Shown here: one piece after another, positions 34,288-43,798 of the stretch
How positions within the stretch are numbered: position 1 is the stretch's first letter
Layout of the letters: the number at the start of each line of letters is the position of its first letter
DNA from: Erythrobacter sp. Alg231-14
GTDB lineage: Bacteria; Pseudomonadota; Alphaproteobacteria; Sphingomonadales; Sphingomonadaceae
NCBI RefSeq assembly: GCF_900149685.1
Contig: NZ_LT702999.1
Location: forward strand, 248,001 to 312,000
Reading direction: 5' to 3'
DNA length: 64,000 nucleotides
Program-made: the position numbers and the translations under genes
Notes under the pieces: generated by a model
What the model was told of the DNA's origin: nothing
Database searches by the model: none
Seen by the model: the letters and a program-made list of their open reading frames with translations, nothing else

Positions 34288-35765
34288 TTCTCCGGTTGTG
34301 CCGTAAACCCGGCGCGTTCTTGAATCGCAAGACCCGCATTAAGAACAGTTTGTTCGTCAAACGCCTTGCCAACCAGTTGCAGCCCCAACGGCAATCCATC
34401 GGGGTTCATACCCGCAGGGACGCTCATCGCAGGCAAACCAGCGAGCGACGCTGGCACCGCGAACACATCGTTCAAATACATCGTCAATGGATCGTCGTTG
34501 AGCGAACCCAATGGGAACGAAGCCGTTGGCGTCGTGGGTGCAAGGATCAAATCGCATTCGGCCCAAGCGTTTTCAAAATCGCGCGTGACCAAAGCCCGCA
34601 CCTTTTGCGCCTGCGTGTAATAAGCATCGTAGAATCCAGCCGACAACACATAGGTGCCGATCAAAATCCGGCGCTTAACCTCATCGCCAAATCCGGCGGC
34701 GCGTGTTTCGGCGTACATATCCTGTAGTCCGGCGCCATCCGGCAGATCGCGCAAACCATAACGCACACCATCATACCGGGCGAGATTCGAAGACGCCTCG
34801 GCTGGGGCGATGATGTAATAAGCAGGCAGCGCGTATTTGGTGTGCGGCAACGACACATCGACAATCTCGGCGCCTGCATCGCGCAGCCATTCTTTACCCT
34901 GCTCCCATGATGCCATGATCGCATCGTCCGTGCCATCCATGCGATATTCGCGCGGAATGCCGACCTTCTTGCCTTTAAGGTCGCTGGACAGGGCCGCCTC
35001 CCAATTGGGAACGTCCATCTTCAGACTGGTTGCATCCTTGGCATCAAAGCCCGCCATCGCGCCCAACATAATGGCACAATCTTCAACCGATCGCGCCATT
35101 GGGCCCGCTTGGTCTAGGGAAGAGGCAAACGCCACCACGCCCCAACGCGAACAACGGCCATAGGTCGGCTTAATCCCGCAAATCCCAGTAAAGGCGGCGG
35201 GTTGGCGGATCGAACCGCCCGTATCTGTGCCGGTCGCGGCCGGTGCGATACGCGCGGCAACGGCGGTCGATGAACCGCCCGATGAACCGCCCGGACTCAT
35301 CGCGGAATTGCTGCCTTCTTTGCGCCAAGGCGAAGACACATTGCCGAAATACGATGTCTCGTTCGATGAACCCATCGCAAATTGATCAAGATTCAGCTTG
35401 CCCAACATCCCCGCGCCTGCATTCCACAAATTCTGTGAAACCGTGCTCTCATATTCGGGTGTGAACCCTTCGAGGATATGGCTGGCAGCGGTCGTTTGCA
35501 CGCCTTGGGTGGCAAAAAGGTCTTTCATGCCGATTGGCACGCCGGCCATCACGCCCAATTCCTTGCCATCAGCGCGCGCTTTATCCGCCGCATCCGCAGC
35601 GGCCAATGCATGGTCCGGCGTGGTCACGATAAACGCGTTCAATTCGGCAGCTGAAGCAACGGCGGTGTTAAAGCTCTCGGCCACTTCGCGTGCGGTAAAG
35701 TCGCCACCGGCAACACCATCGCGAATGGCCTTCACGCCCAGAGAGGTAAAATCAGTCATGCTCAT
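34278..35765 (-). CDS. gatA: Aspartyl/glutamyl-tRNA amidotransferase subunit A
   Basis: 495-residue amidase-signature enzyme. Catalytic Lys in VPIGMKDLF; the cis-Ser and nucleophilic Ser lie in [19 protein letters not shown] and [14 protein letters not shown]. It hydrolyses glutamine to supply ammonia for the transamidation carried out with GatB. Its ATG overlaps the gatC stop (ATGA). Full family length. Confidence 0.97.
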   Translation of the reverse strand: MSMTDFTSLGVKAIRDGVAGGDFTAREVAESFNTAVASAAELNAFIVTTPDHALAAADAADKARADGKELGVMAGVPIGMKDLFATQGVQTTAASHILEGFTPEYESTVSQNLWNAGAGMLGKLNLDQFAMGSSNETSYFGNVSSPWRKEGSNSAMSPGGSSGGSSTAVAARIAPAATGTDTGGSIRQPAAFTGICGIKPTYGRCSRWGVVAFASSLDQAGPMARSVEDCAIMLGAMAGFDAKDATSLKMDVPNWEAALSSDLKGKKVGIPREYRMDGTDDAIMASWEQGKEWLRDAGAEIVDVSLPHTKYALPAYYIIAPAEASSNLARYDGVRYGLRDLPDGAGLQDMYAETRAAGFGDEVKRRILIGTYVLSAGFYDAYYTQAQKVRALVTRDFENAWAECDLILAPTTPTASFPLGSLNDDPLTMYLNDVFAVPASLAGLPAMSVPAGMNPDGLPLGLQLVGKAFDEQTVLNAGLAIQERAGFTAQPEKWW

Positions 35766-36064
35766 TCAATCACTTTTGGCACGCCGTAAAAGCCGTGCTC
35801 AGCCGCTGGAGCGTTGGCGAGCACTTCGTCGCGCTTGCCGCCGCCGGTTTTGGGGTCTGCGTCCACTACGTCGTCGCGCAGGCGCAAAGTGTTGGGGATC
35901 ACCGCGGACATTGGCTCAACACCGGTCACGTCCACTTCACCCAACTGCTCGACCCAATCGAGGATATTGTTCAGCTCAGGCACAAGCGCCTCAAGCTGTT
36001 CATCGCCCATTTTGATGCGCGCCAGCGACGCGATCTTGGCGACGGTCTGTTTATCAACCGACAT
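35762..36064 (-). CDS. gatC: Aspartyl/glutamyl-tRNA amidotransferase subunit C
   Basis: 100 residues: [33 protein letters not shown] and the C-terminal [16 protein letters not shown], all typical of GatC, which wraps around and stabilises GatA-GatB. First gene of the gatC-gatA-small genes-gatB operon. Confidence 0.96.
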   Translation of the reverse strand: MSVDKQTVAKIASLARIKMGDEQLEALVPELNNILDWVEQLGEVDVTGVEPMSAVIPNTLRLRDDVVDADPKTGGGKRDEVLANAPAAEHGFYGVPKVIE

Positions 36065-36118
36065 GCATTTTTCCGTCTTTATACGGGCCCGACGACAAAC
36101 CCCGGGCCAATCTTAACG

Positions 36119-36712
36119 TTACTGTCCCGGAGGCGGTCCAGCCGGAGCACCTTCGGCGCCACCAGGTCCACCCAACCCACCTTGGCTGGCTGCCATGGCA
36201 CGTTGCAGGATTTCCAGATTTTGATCGAACATTTCGCGGCTCATGAAATCCACCACTTCGATCTCAAAAATAAGATCGGCATTTGGTGGAATGGGCGCGC
36301 CCTGCGGCGGCTCTGCGCCATAGGCGAGATCCGACGGGATATAGAGTTCGTATGTCCCACCTTTCTGCATTTGCTGCAGTCCCTGATAGAAACCTTCAAT
36401 CGTGGCACCTTCCTCCACTGGGAACGGGCTGCCTTCTGGGAAGACACCTTGAACCGGCAAAGGAATATCTTGCGATTCGTCAAACACTTCGCGGTTTGAC
36501 GCCAGCATGCCTTTGTATTTCACAAAGACCATATCGCCGGGTTGCGGATTGGCGCCTTCGCCGGCGACGATTGTGTCCACGGCCAATCCCTTGGGCATCG
36601 CCGACCAGGCCAGCGCGCCGCCCAGTAAAATGGCAAAAAGGACGCCCAACCACAGCTTGGTCAAAGACCCTTTGGCAATAGGTTGGAGCGGAACGCGAGT
36701 GACTTCGGTCAT
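36119..36712 (-). CDS. FKBP-type peptidyl-prolyl cis-trans isomerase, membrane-anchored
   Basis: 197 residues. An N-terminal membrane helix (20-38, LWLGVLFAILLGGALAWSA) is followed by an FKBP domain (about 55-165): GDMVFVKYKGML, VFDESQDIP, IEGFYQGLQQMQKGGTYELY and IPSDLAYG. It ends in a Gly/Pro-rich tail. It catalyses proline isomerisation during folding in the periplasm. Single gene between gatC and rpsU, both on the same strand but separated by hairpins. Confidence 0.9.
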   Translation of the reverse strand: MTEVTRVPLQPIAKGSLTKLWLGVLFAILLGGALAWSAMPKGLAVDTIVAGEGANPQPGDMVFVKYKGMLASNREVFDESQDIPLPVQGVFPEGSPFPVEEGATIEGFYQGLQQMQKGGTYELYIPSDLAYGAEPPQGAPIPPNADLIFEIEVVDFMSREMFDQNLEILQRAMAASQGGLGGPGGAEGAPAGPPPGQ

Positions 36713-36760
36713 AGTGTTCTTCTTTGCAAAATGGCGCCCGGTGGGCCTTTAAACGGCACA

Positions 36761-36818
36761 GTCATGCGAAAACCCCCTTTTCCGCATGACAAAAGGGCGC
36801 GGAATTGGTCCGCGCCCT
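36761..36818 (-). terminator. Terminator region of rpsU (two hairpins)
   Basis: 10-bp stem AGGGCGCGGA/TCCGCGCCCT (36794-36803 and 36809-36818) followed on the - strand by TTTTGT. A second hairpin, GTCATGCG/CGCATGAC (36761-36768 and 36783-36790), lies next to it. Confidence 0.85.
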
Positions 36819-36898
36819 GATGGCTTATCCAGTGTCGGGATTCAAGCGATTGATGCACCTTCTTATCGGTGCAACGCGATTAATCCCACGCTTACGGC

Positions 36899-37105
36899 TT
36901 ACTTGATGCCGTCGCGTTCCATACGCTTACGCTCAAGCTTGCGTGCACGACGCACCGCAGCGGCTTTTTCGCGCGCGCGCTTTTCGCTTGGCTTTTCGTA
37001 GTGGCGACGCAGTTTCATTTCGCGATAAACGCCTTCACGCTGCAGCTTTTTCTTAAGCGCGCGCAGGGCCTGATCGACATTGTTATCGCGAACCATGATT
37101 TGCAT
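36899..37105 (-). CDS. rpsU: Ribosomal protein bS21
   Basis: 68 residues, [21 protein letters not shown] at the N-terminus, then an Arg/Lys-rich C-terminus ([20 protein letters not shown]). A 30S subunit protein near the mRNA 3' end of 16S rRNA. Stands alone. A 7-bp hairpin (TCGCCCG/CGGGCGA, 37157-37179) lies about 50 bases upstream and may be in its leader. Confidence 0.96.
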   Translation of the reverse strand: MQIMVRDNNVDQALRALKKKLQREGVYREMKLRRHYEKPSEKRAREKAAAVRRARKLERKRMERDGIK

Positions 37106-37385
37106 AAACGACTACTACCTTATGTGTTTATCGGCGCACAAAACCACCAAAACCACTCGCCCGACAAACCACCGGGCGAATCGCGGTAAATGCGCGTAAA
37201 ATTGACGCTGGAACGGGCGCAGATCCACGCCAAAACGGCCCAGAACACGCTCTATCTGAGGCGCACATAGCGGCGCATCTACAAAATGGCAAGATATCAA
37301 CGCGCCGTATTTGCTCTCTCTTTAACCAAGCGAAACCCACGCGACGCTATGCAGGAGCAATCCGCAGGGCTAAGAGCAGCCGCAA

Positions 37386-37802
37386 ATGTCGTCTACTGGC
37401 CTCTCTCCTGTGTTTGCATCGCTTTGCGTTGCGCTTGGCGGCGCAATGGGCGCGCTTGCCCGGTTCCAATTGGGACGGTTGATCACTCACGCATTGGGTT
37501 CGGCCAGCGGTTTCCCATGGGCAACTTTGATGATCAATGTCACAGGCAGCTTGGCCATGGGTGTTTTGCTGGGTTGGCTGGCGCGGGGATCTCAGCCCGA
37601 TCAAACGAGTGAAACGCTGCGTTTGTTGATTGGTGTCGGGTTGCTGGGTGGGTTCACCACATTCAGCGCATTCAGCGCCGAATTGATCACATTGGTCCAA
37701 CGCGGCCATATTCTCCTTTCTTTTGCCTATGGATCGGTGTCGATGATCGCGGGGATGACCGCGTTTCTTATCGGACTGGCCATGATACAGAGCGCACCAT
37801 GA
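37386..37802 (+). CDS. crcB: Fluoride channel/exporter CrcB (Fluc)
   Basis: 138 residues with four membrane helices and the Fluc signatures GGAMGALARFQLGR, NVTGSLAMG and GGFTTFSAFSAE. Dual-topology dimers export fluoride. I looked for a fluoride riboswitch in the 280 bases upstream and saw none. Its stop overlaps the start of the pseudouridine synthase gene, opening a six-gene coupled operon. Confidence 0.94.
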   Translation: MSSTGLSPVFASLCVALGGAMGALARFQLGRLITHALGSASGFPWATLMINVTGSLAMGVLLGWLARGSQPDQTSETLRLLIGVGLLGGFTTFSAFSAELITLVQRGHILLSFAYGSVSMIAGMTAFLIGLAMIQSAP

Positions 37803-39040
37803 GCGAACACACACCGCAACCGACGCAAGAACCGCAATCGCCCGCGAAAGAGGTGCGCCAATTTACCGTCAACGAAGACGATGATGGCGTGCGCCTGGAT
37901 CGATGGTTCAAACGAAACCTGCCGCAGATCGGTTTCGCTACCATTTCACGTTGGGCCCGCACCGGGCAAATTCGGGTCGATGGCAAACGCGCAAAGCCCG
38001 AAGATCGCATCGCCGCAGGTCAAGTGCTGCGTGTGCCGCCGGGTGGCGAGGCCAAACACAAAGCCCCGCGCAAACGCCGTGAGCTGACCGCAGAGGATAT
38101 TGCCGAGGCGCAAGCCATGGTGATCCGTGAAACGCCCAGCGCGATTGTCTTGAACAAACCGCCCGGTCTTGCCACGCAAGGTGGCAGCAAAACTACAAAG
38201 CACGTTGATGGTTTGCTTGATGCATTCGTTGAAGATGACGGAACCGAGGGCGGCGGCGTTCGCCCGCGCTTGGTCCATCGACTTGATAAAGACACTTCAG
38301 GCGTGTTGTTGATCGCGCGCAGCCCCGGAAGCGCTGCCAGTTATTCGCGTCGTTTCGCTGGGCGCAGCGCTCGCAAAGTCTATTGGGCGTTGGTGGTGGG
38401 AGTGCCTCAGGTTCGCGAAGGAACCATCGATGCCCCTCTCGCCAAGCAACCTGGCACAGGCGGCGAAAAAATGCACGTGGACGAGGAAGAGGGCGCCACG
38501 GCAAAGACCCGATATCGCGTCATCGAACGCGCCGGGATGAAAGCAGCTTGGGTTGAGCTCGAACCGCTTACCGGGCGCACTCACCAATTGCGGGTGCACT
38601 TGGCCGCGATTGGCCATCCTATCGTTGGTGATGGCAAATATGGAGGCCAAGACGCCTTCCTCACTGGCAGCATAAGCCGTAAAATGCACCTTCATGCGCG
38701 CCGTTTGATCATTGCGACACCCGAAGGGAAAGGGACCGGCGGAAAGCTCGATGTGACCGCCGACCTTCCGGCTCATTTCTCCGCAAGCATGGAGGCCTTG
38801 GGGTTTGAAGAGGGCCAAAGCGATGCTTCCCCAGTGCGCGAAGAAACGCCGGAACGCACGCCAGCGGAAAAGAAACAGGCCGCTCGGCGTCACGCAAAAC
38901 AATTTCGCAAAGATCGGCGCGGCGAGCGACGCGGTCGCACAACGTCGATGGGCACCGCCAACAAAGTCGCTAAAGCGAAGAAGAAGGCCAAAGGCAAACC
39001 CGGCACCAAGCCCGGAGCAAAGCCCAAGGGTCGCCGATAA
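37799..39040 (+). CDS. RluA-family 23S rRNA pseudouridine synthase (RluC/D-like)
   Basis: 413 residues: an S4 RNA-binding domain near the N-terminus (RLDRWFKRNLPQIGFATISRW), then the synthase core with catalytic Asp in RLVHRLDKDTSGVLLIAR and LEPLTGRTHQLRVHLAAIGHPI. The C-terminal ~70 residues are an unusually long basic tail (KKKAKGKPGTKPGAKPKGRR), likely RNA-binding. It isomerises uridines in ribosomal RNA. ATGA overlap with crcB; TAATG overlap with the next gene. Confidence 0.92.
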   Translation: MSEHTPQPTQEPQSPAKEVRQFTVNEDDDGVRLDRWFKRNLPQIGFATISRWARTGQIRVDGKRAKPEDRIAAGQVLRVPPGGEAKHKAPRKRRELTAEDIAEAQAMVIRETPSAIVLNKPPGLATQGGSKTTKHVDGLLDAFVEDDGTEGGGVRPRLVHRLDKDTSGVLLIARSPGSAASYSRRFAGRSARKVYWALVVGVPQVREGTIDAPLAKQPGTGGEKMHVDEEEGATAKTRYRVIERAGMKAAWVELEPLTGRTHQLRVHLAAIGHPIVGDGKYGGQDAFLTGSISRKMHLHARRLIIATPEGKGTGGKLDVTADLPAHFSASMEALGFEEGQSDASPVREETPERTPAEKKQAARRHAKQFRKDRRGERRGRTTSMGTANKVAKAKKKAKGKPGTKPGAKPKGRR

Positions 39041-39639
39041 TGCACCCAAACCCCGCGTTCAGAAGCGAAGACCGGGCAATGTTCAAATCCATGATTGCCG
39101 ATATCGGGTTTGGCATGGTGTTTCTAACCACACCCGACGGGCCGCGGGTGGCACATGTTCCAATCCTGCTTTCGCGTGAAAATGAAATTCGGTTCCATCT
39201 GGCACAAAGCAATGCGTTGACCCCGCACCTGAATGGCGCAACCGCGTTGATTACGGTGAACGGGCCCGATGGATACGTGTCGCCACGGTGGTACGACAAT
39301 CGTGACACGGTACCGACATGGGATTACGCCGCGCTCGAGATGGAAGGGACGATCCGCAATCTCGAAGATCAAGAATTGGAAACTCTCCTGCATGATGTGA
39401 TCACCACATTCGAAAGCCGTATCGAAGGGGTGCCTTGGCAAGCTTCGGAATCCAGCGACCGGGTGTGGTCTGGCCTGTTTCGCGGTATCGCCGGTTTTGC
39501 GATGACGGTTGAAGAATGGCGGCCAACATTCAAATTGTCGCAAAAGAAAAATGCCGCCGAACGCGCCCGGATCGCCGACGGAGTTGAAAAGGCTGGCAAT
39601 TCAGAATTGGCTCAATGGATGCGTAAGGTTGCACGATGA
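39040..39639 (+). CDS. PaiB-family FMN-binding protein
   Basis: 199 residues of the PaiB/FMN-binding negative regulator family: MHPNPAFRSEDRA start, FLTTPDGPRVAHVPIL, HLAQSNALTPHL, VSPRWYDNRDTVPTWDYAALEMEG, and a C-terminal WRPTFKLSQKKNAAERARIADG. In Bacillus PaiB affects sporulation and protease genes; elsewhere its role is unclear and it may be a flavin-split-barrel enzyme. Coupled to both neighbours. Confidence 0.88.
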   Translation: MHPNPAFRSEDRAMFKSMIADIGFGMVFLTTPDGPRVAHVPILLSRENEIRFHLAQSNALTPHLNGATALITVNGPDGYVSPRWYDNRDTVPTWDYAALEMEGTIRNLEDQELETLLHDVITTFESRIEGVPWQASESSDRVWSGLFRGIAGFAMTVEEWRPTFKLSQKKNAAERARIADGVEKAGNSELAQWMRKVAR

Positions 39640-40313
39640 CAAAACTGGCGGTGTTTGATTGCGACGGGACATTGGTCGATGGTCAGGCGGATATTTGCGA
39701 CACGATGGAAAGCGCCTTTGATCGTGCAAAAATTGCGCCGCCCAGTCGCCATGATATTCGGCGCATCGTCGGCCTAAGCCTGCCGGTTGCAATCAGGCAA
39801 TTGTCGCCGGGATTGGACGAAGACCAAGTCCGTCACGTAGTCGAATTCTACAAAAGCAGCTATTTCGCCCGACGTCAGGAAGGGATGCTGCATGAACCGC
39901 TATACGATGGAATTGCCGATCTATTGCATCGACTGCGCGATGCAGGATGGAGTTTGGCGGTGGCGACAGGAAAATCGGATCGCGGGTTGAACGCCGTCCT
40001 TGCCGCGCATGATCTAAGCGATCTTTTCGTCTCTCTCCAAACAGCCGATCGACATCCATCAAAACCCCATCCCGCCATGTTGGAAGCCGCCTTGTTCGAA
40101 GCGGGCGCCGACGCGGCGGACGCGGTGATGATAGGGGACACCAGTTTTGATATGCAGATGGCCCGCGCCGCGAATGTTCGCGCCGTCGGCGTTGCATGGG
40201 GCTATCACGAGACACCCGAGCTGATGGCCACGGGTGCCGATATCGTAACCCGCAATGCGGCGCATTTGGGCGATGAATTGTTAGGCCAAAACACTTTGAG
40301 TGACACAGAATGA
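39636..40313 (+). CDS. HAD-superfamily phosphatase (phosphoglycolate phosphatase-like)
   Basis: 225 residues: HAD motif I FDCDGTLVDGQ, motif II near VATGKSDRG, motif III Lys in HPSKPHPAM, motif IV MIGDTSFDMQMARAA. The subfamily IA helical cap is in 15-85. It likely dephosphorylates a small sugar- or nucleotide-phosphate. Overlaps both neighbours by 4 bases. Confidence 0.9.
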   Translation: MTKLAVFDCDGTLVDGQADICDTMESAFDRAKIAPPSRHDIRRIVGLSLPVAIRQLSPGLDEDQVRHVVEFYKSSYFARRQEGMLHEPLYDGIADLLHRLRDAGWSLAVATGKSDRGLNAVLAAHDLSDLFVSLQTADRHPSKPHPAMLEAALFEAGADAADAVMIGDTSFDMQMARAANVRAVGVAWGYHETPELMATGADIVTRNAAHLGDELLGQNTLSDTE

Positions 40314-40564
40314 ACGACACCACCGACGAAGCGCGCATCCGCGCCCAAGCACAATTTCTGTGGCTCAATGTCTTGCGCCTGATATCATTGGGTCTTCTCC
40401 TTGCGGGCATTGCGGTTACCCAAGATGCATTGAACGCGCCCTATTGGGTTGGCATCGTCATGGTCGTGATCGGTATGGGCGGGTTTTTCTTTGGCCCTCC
40501 ACTCTTGGCTCGCCGTTTCACCACGAACGATAAAGAATTGCGCGATCCGCCGGAGAAACCATAA
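40310..40564 (+). CDS. Small two-span membrane protein (84 aa)
   Basis: Two membrane helices (about 22-40, LRLISLGLLLAGIAV, and 46-66, YWVGIVMVVIGMGGFFFGP) with a charged C-terminus (RRFTTNDKELRDPPEKP). No catalytic motif. Its start overlaps the HAD gene stop and the ATP12 gene begins 3 bases after its end. Confidence 0.75.
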   Translation: MNDTTDEARIRAQAQFLWLNVLRLISLGLLLAGIAVTQDALNAPYWVGIVMVVIGMGGFFFGPPLLARRFTTNDKELRDPPEKP

Positions 40565-40567
40565 ACC

Positions 40568-41269
40568 ATGAAACGGTTTTACGATGATGTGGGCACACGC
40601 TCTGTCGAAGGCAGCGGTTGGCAAGTGACCTTGGACGGGCGCGGTCTAAAAACTGTAAAAGGAACCACACAGATCGTTCCAACCCAACGATTGGCAACGG
40701 CTTTGGCTCAAGAGTGGGCAGTTCAAAGCGAAGAGTTGGATCCGACCACTTTTCCCATTCGCGATATGGTCGATTATGCGATTGATGTAGTCGGCGCCGA
40801 CACGGCTGCCGCCGCCGACAAGATTGTTGCTTATGGCGACACCGATACTCTTCTGTACCGCGCTGATCCGGACGAGCCGTTATACCCACGCCAAATCGAC
40901 GTTTGGGAACCGATAGTTGCAGATTTCGAAGCACGAGAGGGCGTTGCAATGACGCGAGTGAGCGGCGTCATCCACCGGCCACAAAGCGATGCTGCCCTCG
41001 CCCATTTGCGCAAAAGACTGGGCGCGCAAAGCCCATTTGCGCTTGCTGGGATTGAGTTGATGACCAGCCTTGCTGCGTCGCTGATCGTGGGTCTTACAGC
41101 TAGCGAGACGGACGACGATGCAGAGGCAATGGCCTTGTGGCAGGCCGCGAGCTTGGAAGAAGAATGGCAGGCGGACCTGTGGGGCCGTGACCCCGAAGCC
41201 GAAGAGCGCAGAGCAAAGCGACAATCTGATTTTCTTAAGGCGCAAAAGGCGACGAGATTGGCAATCTAA
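40568..41269 (+). CDS. ATP12-family F1-ATPase assembly chaperone
   Basis: 233 residues of the ATP12/ATPAF2 family: MKRFYDDVGTRSVEGSGWQV, DGRGLKTVKGT, LAQEWAVQSEELDPTTFPI, LLYRADPDEPLYPRQIDVW and a C-terminal LWGRDPEAEERR. In mitochondria ATP12 escorts the F1 alpha subunit; alphaproteobacterial homologues are thought to do likewise. Last gene of the crcB operon. Confidence 0.93.
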   Translation: MKRFYDDVGTRSVEGSGWQVTLDGRGLKTVKGTTQIVPTQRLATALAQEWAVQSEELDPTTFPIRDMVDYAIDVVGADTAAAADKIVAYGDTDTLLYRADPDEPLYPRQIDVWEPIVADFEAREGVAMTRVSGVIHRPQSDAALAHLRKRLGAQSPFALAGIELMTSLAASLIVGLTASETDDDAEAMALWQAASLEEEWQADLWGRDPEAEERRAKRQSDFLKAQKATRLAI

Positions 41270-41311
41270 GGTTTCGCCAACCAAATCAAAACCGGATTGT
41301 AAATCAACGGA

Positions 41312-41926
41312 TTATTCGCCGGAAAGCACCCAGTCAGCGACATCGCTCGCGACTGTGTTGGCCGCGCGATTCAGCGCAGGACCGACAAACACTGCTTCGG
41401 GTGCAATGCCGTCTTCGCGCGCTTCGAACCGACGCGATGTCACGACGCCATCGGCATTCGTTCGGATGGCATCATAGCGCACAACGACCGAACCGCTTGG
41501 CGCATCGAACGTCATGTCGATCAATGTTCCGCGTACAAATTGGCTCGCCAAGATTGGCGTGTCGTCACTGTCGAGAACAAGCGCACCGCCCCGCACTCTC
41601 AGCGTCTCACCCAAGAGTCGCCGGAACAATCGCGCCGGTTTCTCAATCCAAACCGCTTCTTGCAAATAGGCGATTTCGGTGTCTGAGACGTTCACTGGCA
41701 CCCGCAACACATCCAGCTTCGCTGGTGTTTCCGGCGTTAAAACTGCGATGGCCCCCACGGATCCCTCACTGCCGGTCTCTGCGCCCGATCCCGCCGGTGC
41801 AACGGCGGTGGACGACAACGTGATGAGGCTTTCGGGAGGTTCGGCAGCGCCCAAACTGATGCAGCCCGAAAGTCCTAAGCCAATCGCAGCGGCGAACAGG
41901 ACCCGCGCTTTATTGATCGAATTCAT
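41312..41926 (-). CDS. ABC-type transport auxiliary lipoprotein (PqiC/MlaD-partner)
   Basis: 204 residues. A lipoprotein signal peptide with lipobox LGLSGC near residue 22 anchors it, likely in the outer membrane. It matches the ABC-trans_aux group (PF03886) by position and pattern: LDVLRVPVNVSDTEIAYLQEAVWIEKPARLFRRLL and SQFVRGTLIDMTFD. It closes the mla operon, receiving or passing lipid from the MCE protein. An in-frame GTG at 41944 overlaps the upstream stop and is an alternative start. Confidence 0.87.
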   Translation of the reverse strand: MNSINKARVLFAAAIGLGLSGCISLGAAEPPESLITLSSTAVAPAGSGAETGSEGSVGAIAVLTPETPAKLDVLRVPVNVSDTEIAYLQEAVWIEKPARLFRRLLGETLRVRGGALVLDSDDTPILASQFVRGTLIDMTFDAPSGSVVVRYDAIRTNADGVVTSRRFEAREDGIAPEAVFVGPALNRAANTVASDVADWVLSGE

Positions 41927-41940
41927 ATCCAGCGCCCTCT

Positions 41941-42888
41941 TCACGGCTCGTAATCAGGTAGTGTTTGACCGCCGATCAACGCGCCTGCGCCTTGATTTTC
42001 AAGCCGTTCAGTGATGGCGCGCAACGATCGGCTGGTGGTCCGCAAGTCCTGCAAAGTGGCTTCTGCCGCCGGCAGGGTTGATTCGCGCAATTGCCGCGCC
42101 GCAGGCCGCGTGTCTTCCAATGTGGCGGCCAATGCCGCCGCCGCATCGTTCGCCGATGAAAGTGTGCCGCGCAGTTCTTGTGCCAGCAGCGGGCCTTCTT
42201 CGTTCAACAATTTGTCCGTTGTCGCGGTCGCTTGTTCAAACGCGTTCAAAGCCTCTCCTGCCTCACGCAAGGCGACCTCAAGCTCGGCAAAGGTACCTTC
42301 AAGCCGGGGCGCAGTCTGTGCCAATTCTTGAGTCAGTCGATTGGAATTTTCCAAAATCCCGGCCAACTGTTCCTGATTTTCTGGTCCCAACAGGATGTTG
42401 AGATTTTCCGTCAGAGTGGCCAGTCGCTCCAACAACAATGGCGCGTTGTTGAGCAATGCGTTGATGCCACCATCTTTGGGCGGGATGACCGGGCGTTCTT
42501 CAGGACAAGCAGTCGTTTCGCACGTAATCGCCGGTGCCCCGCCCCGAGCCCCATCAAGCAAAATGGTCGATACGCCCGTAAAACTGGATTGAATGGTGGC
42601 GGTGGTCCCGACCAGGATCGGCACCTCGTCCTTTACCCTGATGCGGACCCGTACAAATTCCGGATTGTCATCCGACAATGCGATATCGATTACCTGGCCA
42701 ACAGGCACACCGGCATAGGCCACCTGACTGCCATTCGCGAGGCCGGACACCGATTGACCGTAGAAAATATCATATTCGTTGACCGCGCCCTGACCCAGTC
42801 GGGCGATCCACACGATCGACACCGCCATCGCCGCCAGCAAAGCCAGCGTGACCGCGCCTACCCAAAGGTGATTGGCTCTTGTTTCCAT
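41941..42888 (-). CDS. mlaD: MlaD-family (MCE) lipid-transport protein
   Basis: 315 residues: one N-terminal membrane helix (10-30), an MCE domain (about 38-120: YDIFYGQSVSGLANGSQVAYAGVPVG, VPILVGTTATIQSSFTG), then a long alpha-helical region (about 140-300, LLERLATLTENLNILLG and repeated heptads). Helical extensions of MCE proteins form tunnels across the periplasm. Sixty bases after mlaF. Confidence 0.92.
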   Translation of the reverse strand: METRANHLWVGAVTLALLAAMAVSIVWIARLGQGAVNEYDIFYGQSVSGLANGSQVAYAGVPVGQVIDIALSDDNPEFVRVRIRVKDEVPILVGTTATIQSSFTGVSTILLDGARGGAPAITCETTACPEERPVIPPKDGGINALLNNAPLLLERLATLTENLNILLGPENQEQLAGILENSNRLTQELAQTAPRLEGTFAELEVALREAGEALNAFEQATATTDKLLNEEGPLLAQELRGTLSSANDAAAALAATLEDTRPAARQLRESTLPAAEATLQDLRTTSRSLRAITERLENQGAGALIGGQTLPDYEP

Positions 42889-42948
42889 CGTCCGCCTCTA
42901 TGAACGCCTTGCGCGATGCGTGTCTATGATCTTGTGCATTGGCATGAA

Positions 42949-43794
42949 TTACGCTTCCCCCGCACTGACGCCATCATGCGCCGCCTGTGCGCCGCGACCG
43001 CGCGGGCCGTTGAAGTATTCTTCGATCCACGGATGCCCGGTTTCCATCAATTCCGGGATTGTGCCGACTGCGATCACCCGCTTATCCGCCAACACCGCGA
43101 CGCGATCACAAATTTCGTGCAGCGTATCGAGATCGTGAGTGATCAAGAACACTGTCAAACCCAATGTCTCTTTCAATTCACGGGTTTGGCGATCGAATTT
43201 TGCCGCGCCAATAGGGTCAAGCCCTGCCGTCGGTTCGTCCAAGAACAACAATTCTGGATCAAGCGCCAAGGCGCGAGCAAGTCCCGCACGCTTCTTCATC
43301 CCGCCCGACAATTCCGACGGATACTTTGCGATCGCTTCTTCGGGCAGACCCGACAACAACACTTTGTACCGCGCAATTTCCCGTCGCAACTCATCCCCGA
43401 TTTCGGGGTAAAACTGCCGTAGAGGAACTTCGACATTTTCGCCCACCGTGAGCGTCGAAAACAACGCACCACCTTGAAACAAAACCCCCCACCGGCATCG
43501 CACGCCAATATCCTGATCGGGATCCACTTCGGTGATGGTTTGGCCCAAAACATCAATCCGCCCTGCATCGGGGTGTTGCAGGCCAATAATTGACCGCATC
43601 AGGACCGATTTGCCTGTGCCGGACCCGCCAACGACGCCGATAATCTCGCCCCGATTCACTGTCAGGTCGAGCCCGTCATGCACGGCAAAATCACCGAACT
43701 TGTTGACCAACCCTTCGATGACGATTGGCGGCGTATCGCGCGCGGCTCTGGTCGCGGCAAGGGGCGCTGGCGTGGCGTCTTCCCGTTCGCTCAT
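42949..43794 (-). CDS. mlaF: MlaF-type ABC transporter ATPase
   Basis: 281 residues: Walker A GGSGTGKS, Q-loop, signature LSGGMKKRAGLARALALD, Walker B LLFLDEPTAGLDP, switch His in FLITHDLDTL. Start at 43794, 4 bases after the mlaE stop. Drives phospholipid movement with MlaE and MlaD. Confidence 0.94.
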   Translation of the reverse strand: MSEREDATPAPLAATRAARDTPPIVIEGLVNKFGDFAVHDGLDLTVNRGEIIGVVGGSGTGKSVLMRSIIGLQHPDAGRIDVLGQTITEVDPDQDIGVRCRWGVLFQGGALFSTLTVGENVEVPLRQFYPEIGDELRREIARYKVLLSGLPEEAIAKYPSELSGGMKKRAGLARALALDPELLFLDEPTAGLDPIGAAKFDRQTRELKETLGLTVFLITHDLDTLHEICDRVAVLADKRVIAVGTIPELMETGHPWIEEYFNGPRGRGAQAAHDGVSAGEA

Positions 43795-43798
43795 CGCA

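Noticed and set aside
37106..37385. Fluoride riboswitch before crcB
   Set aside because: Expected conserved GATGG and the downstream pseudoknot elements are not present; the only hairpin (37157-37179) has no such sequence and is nearer the rpsU leader.
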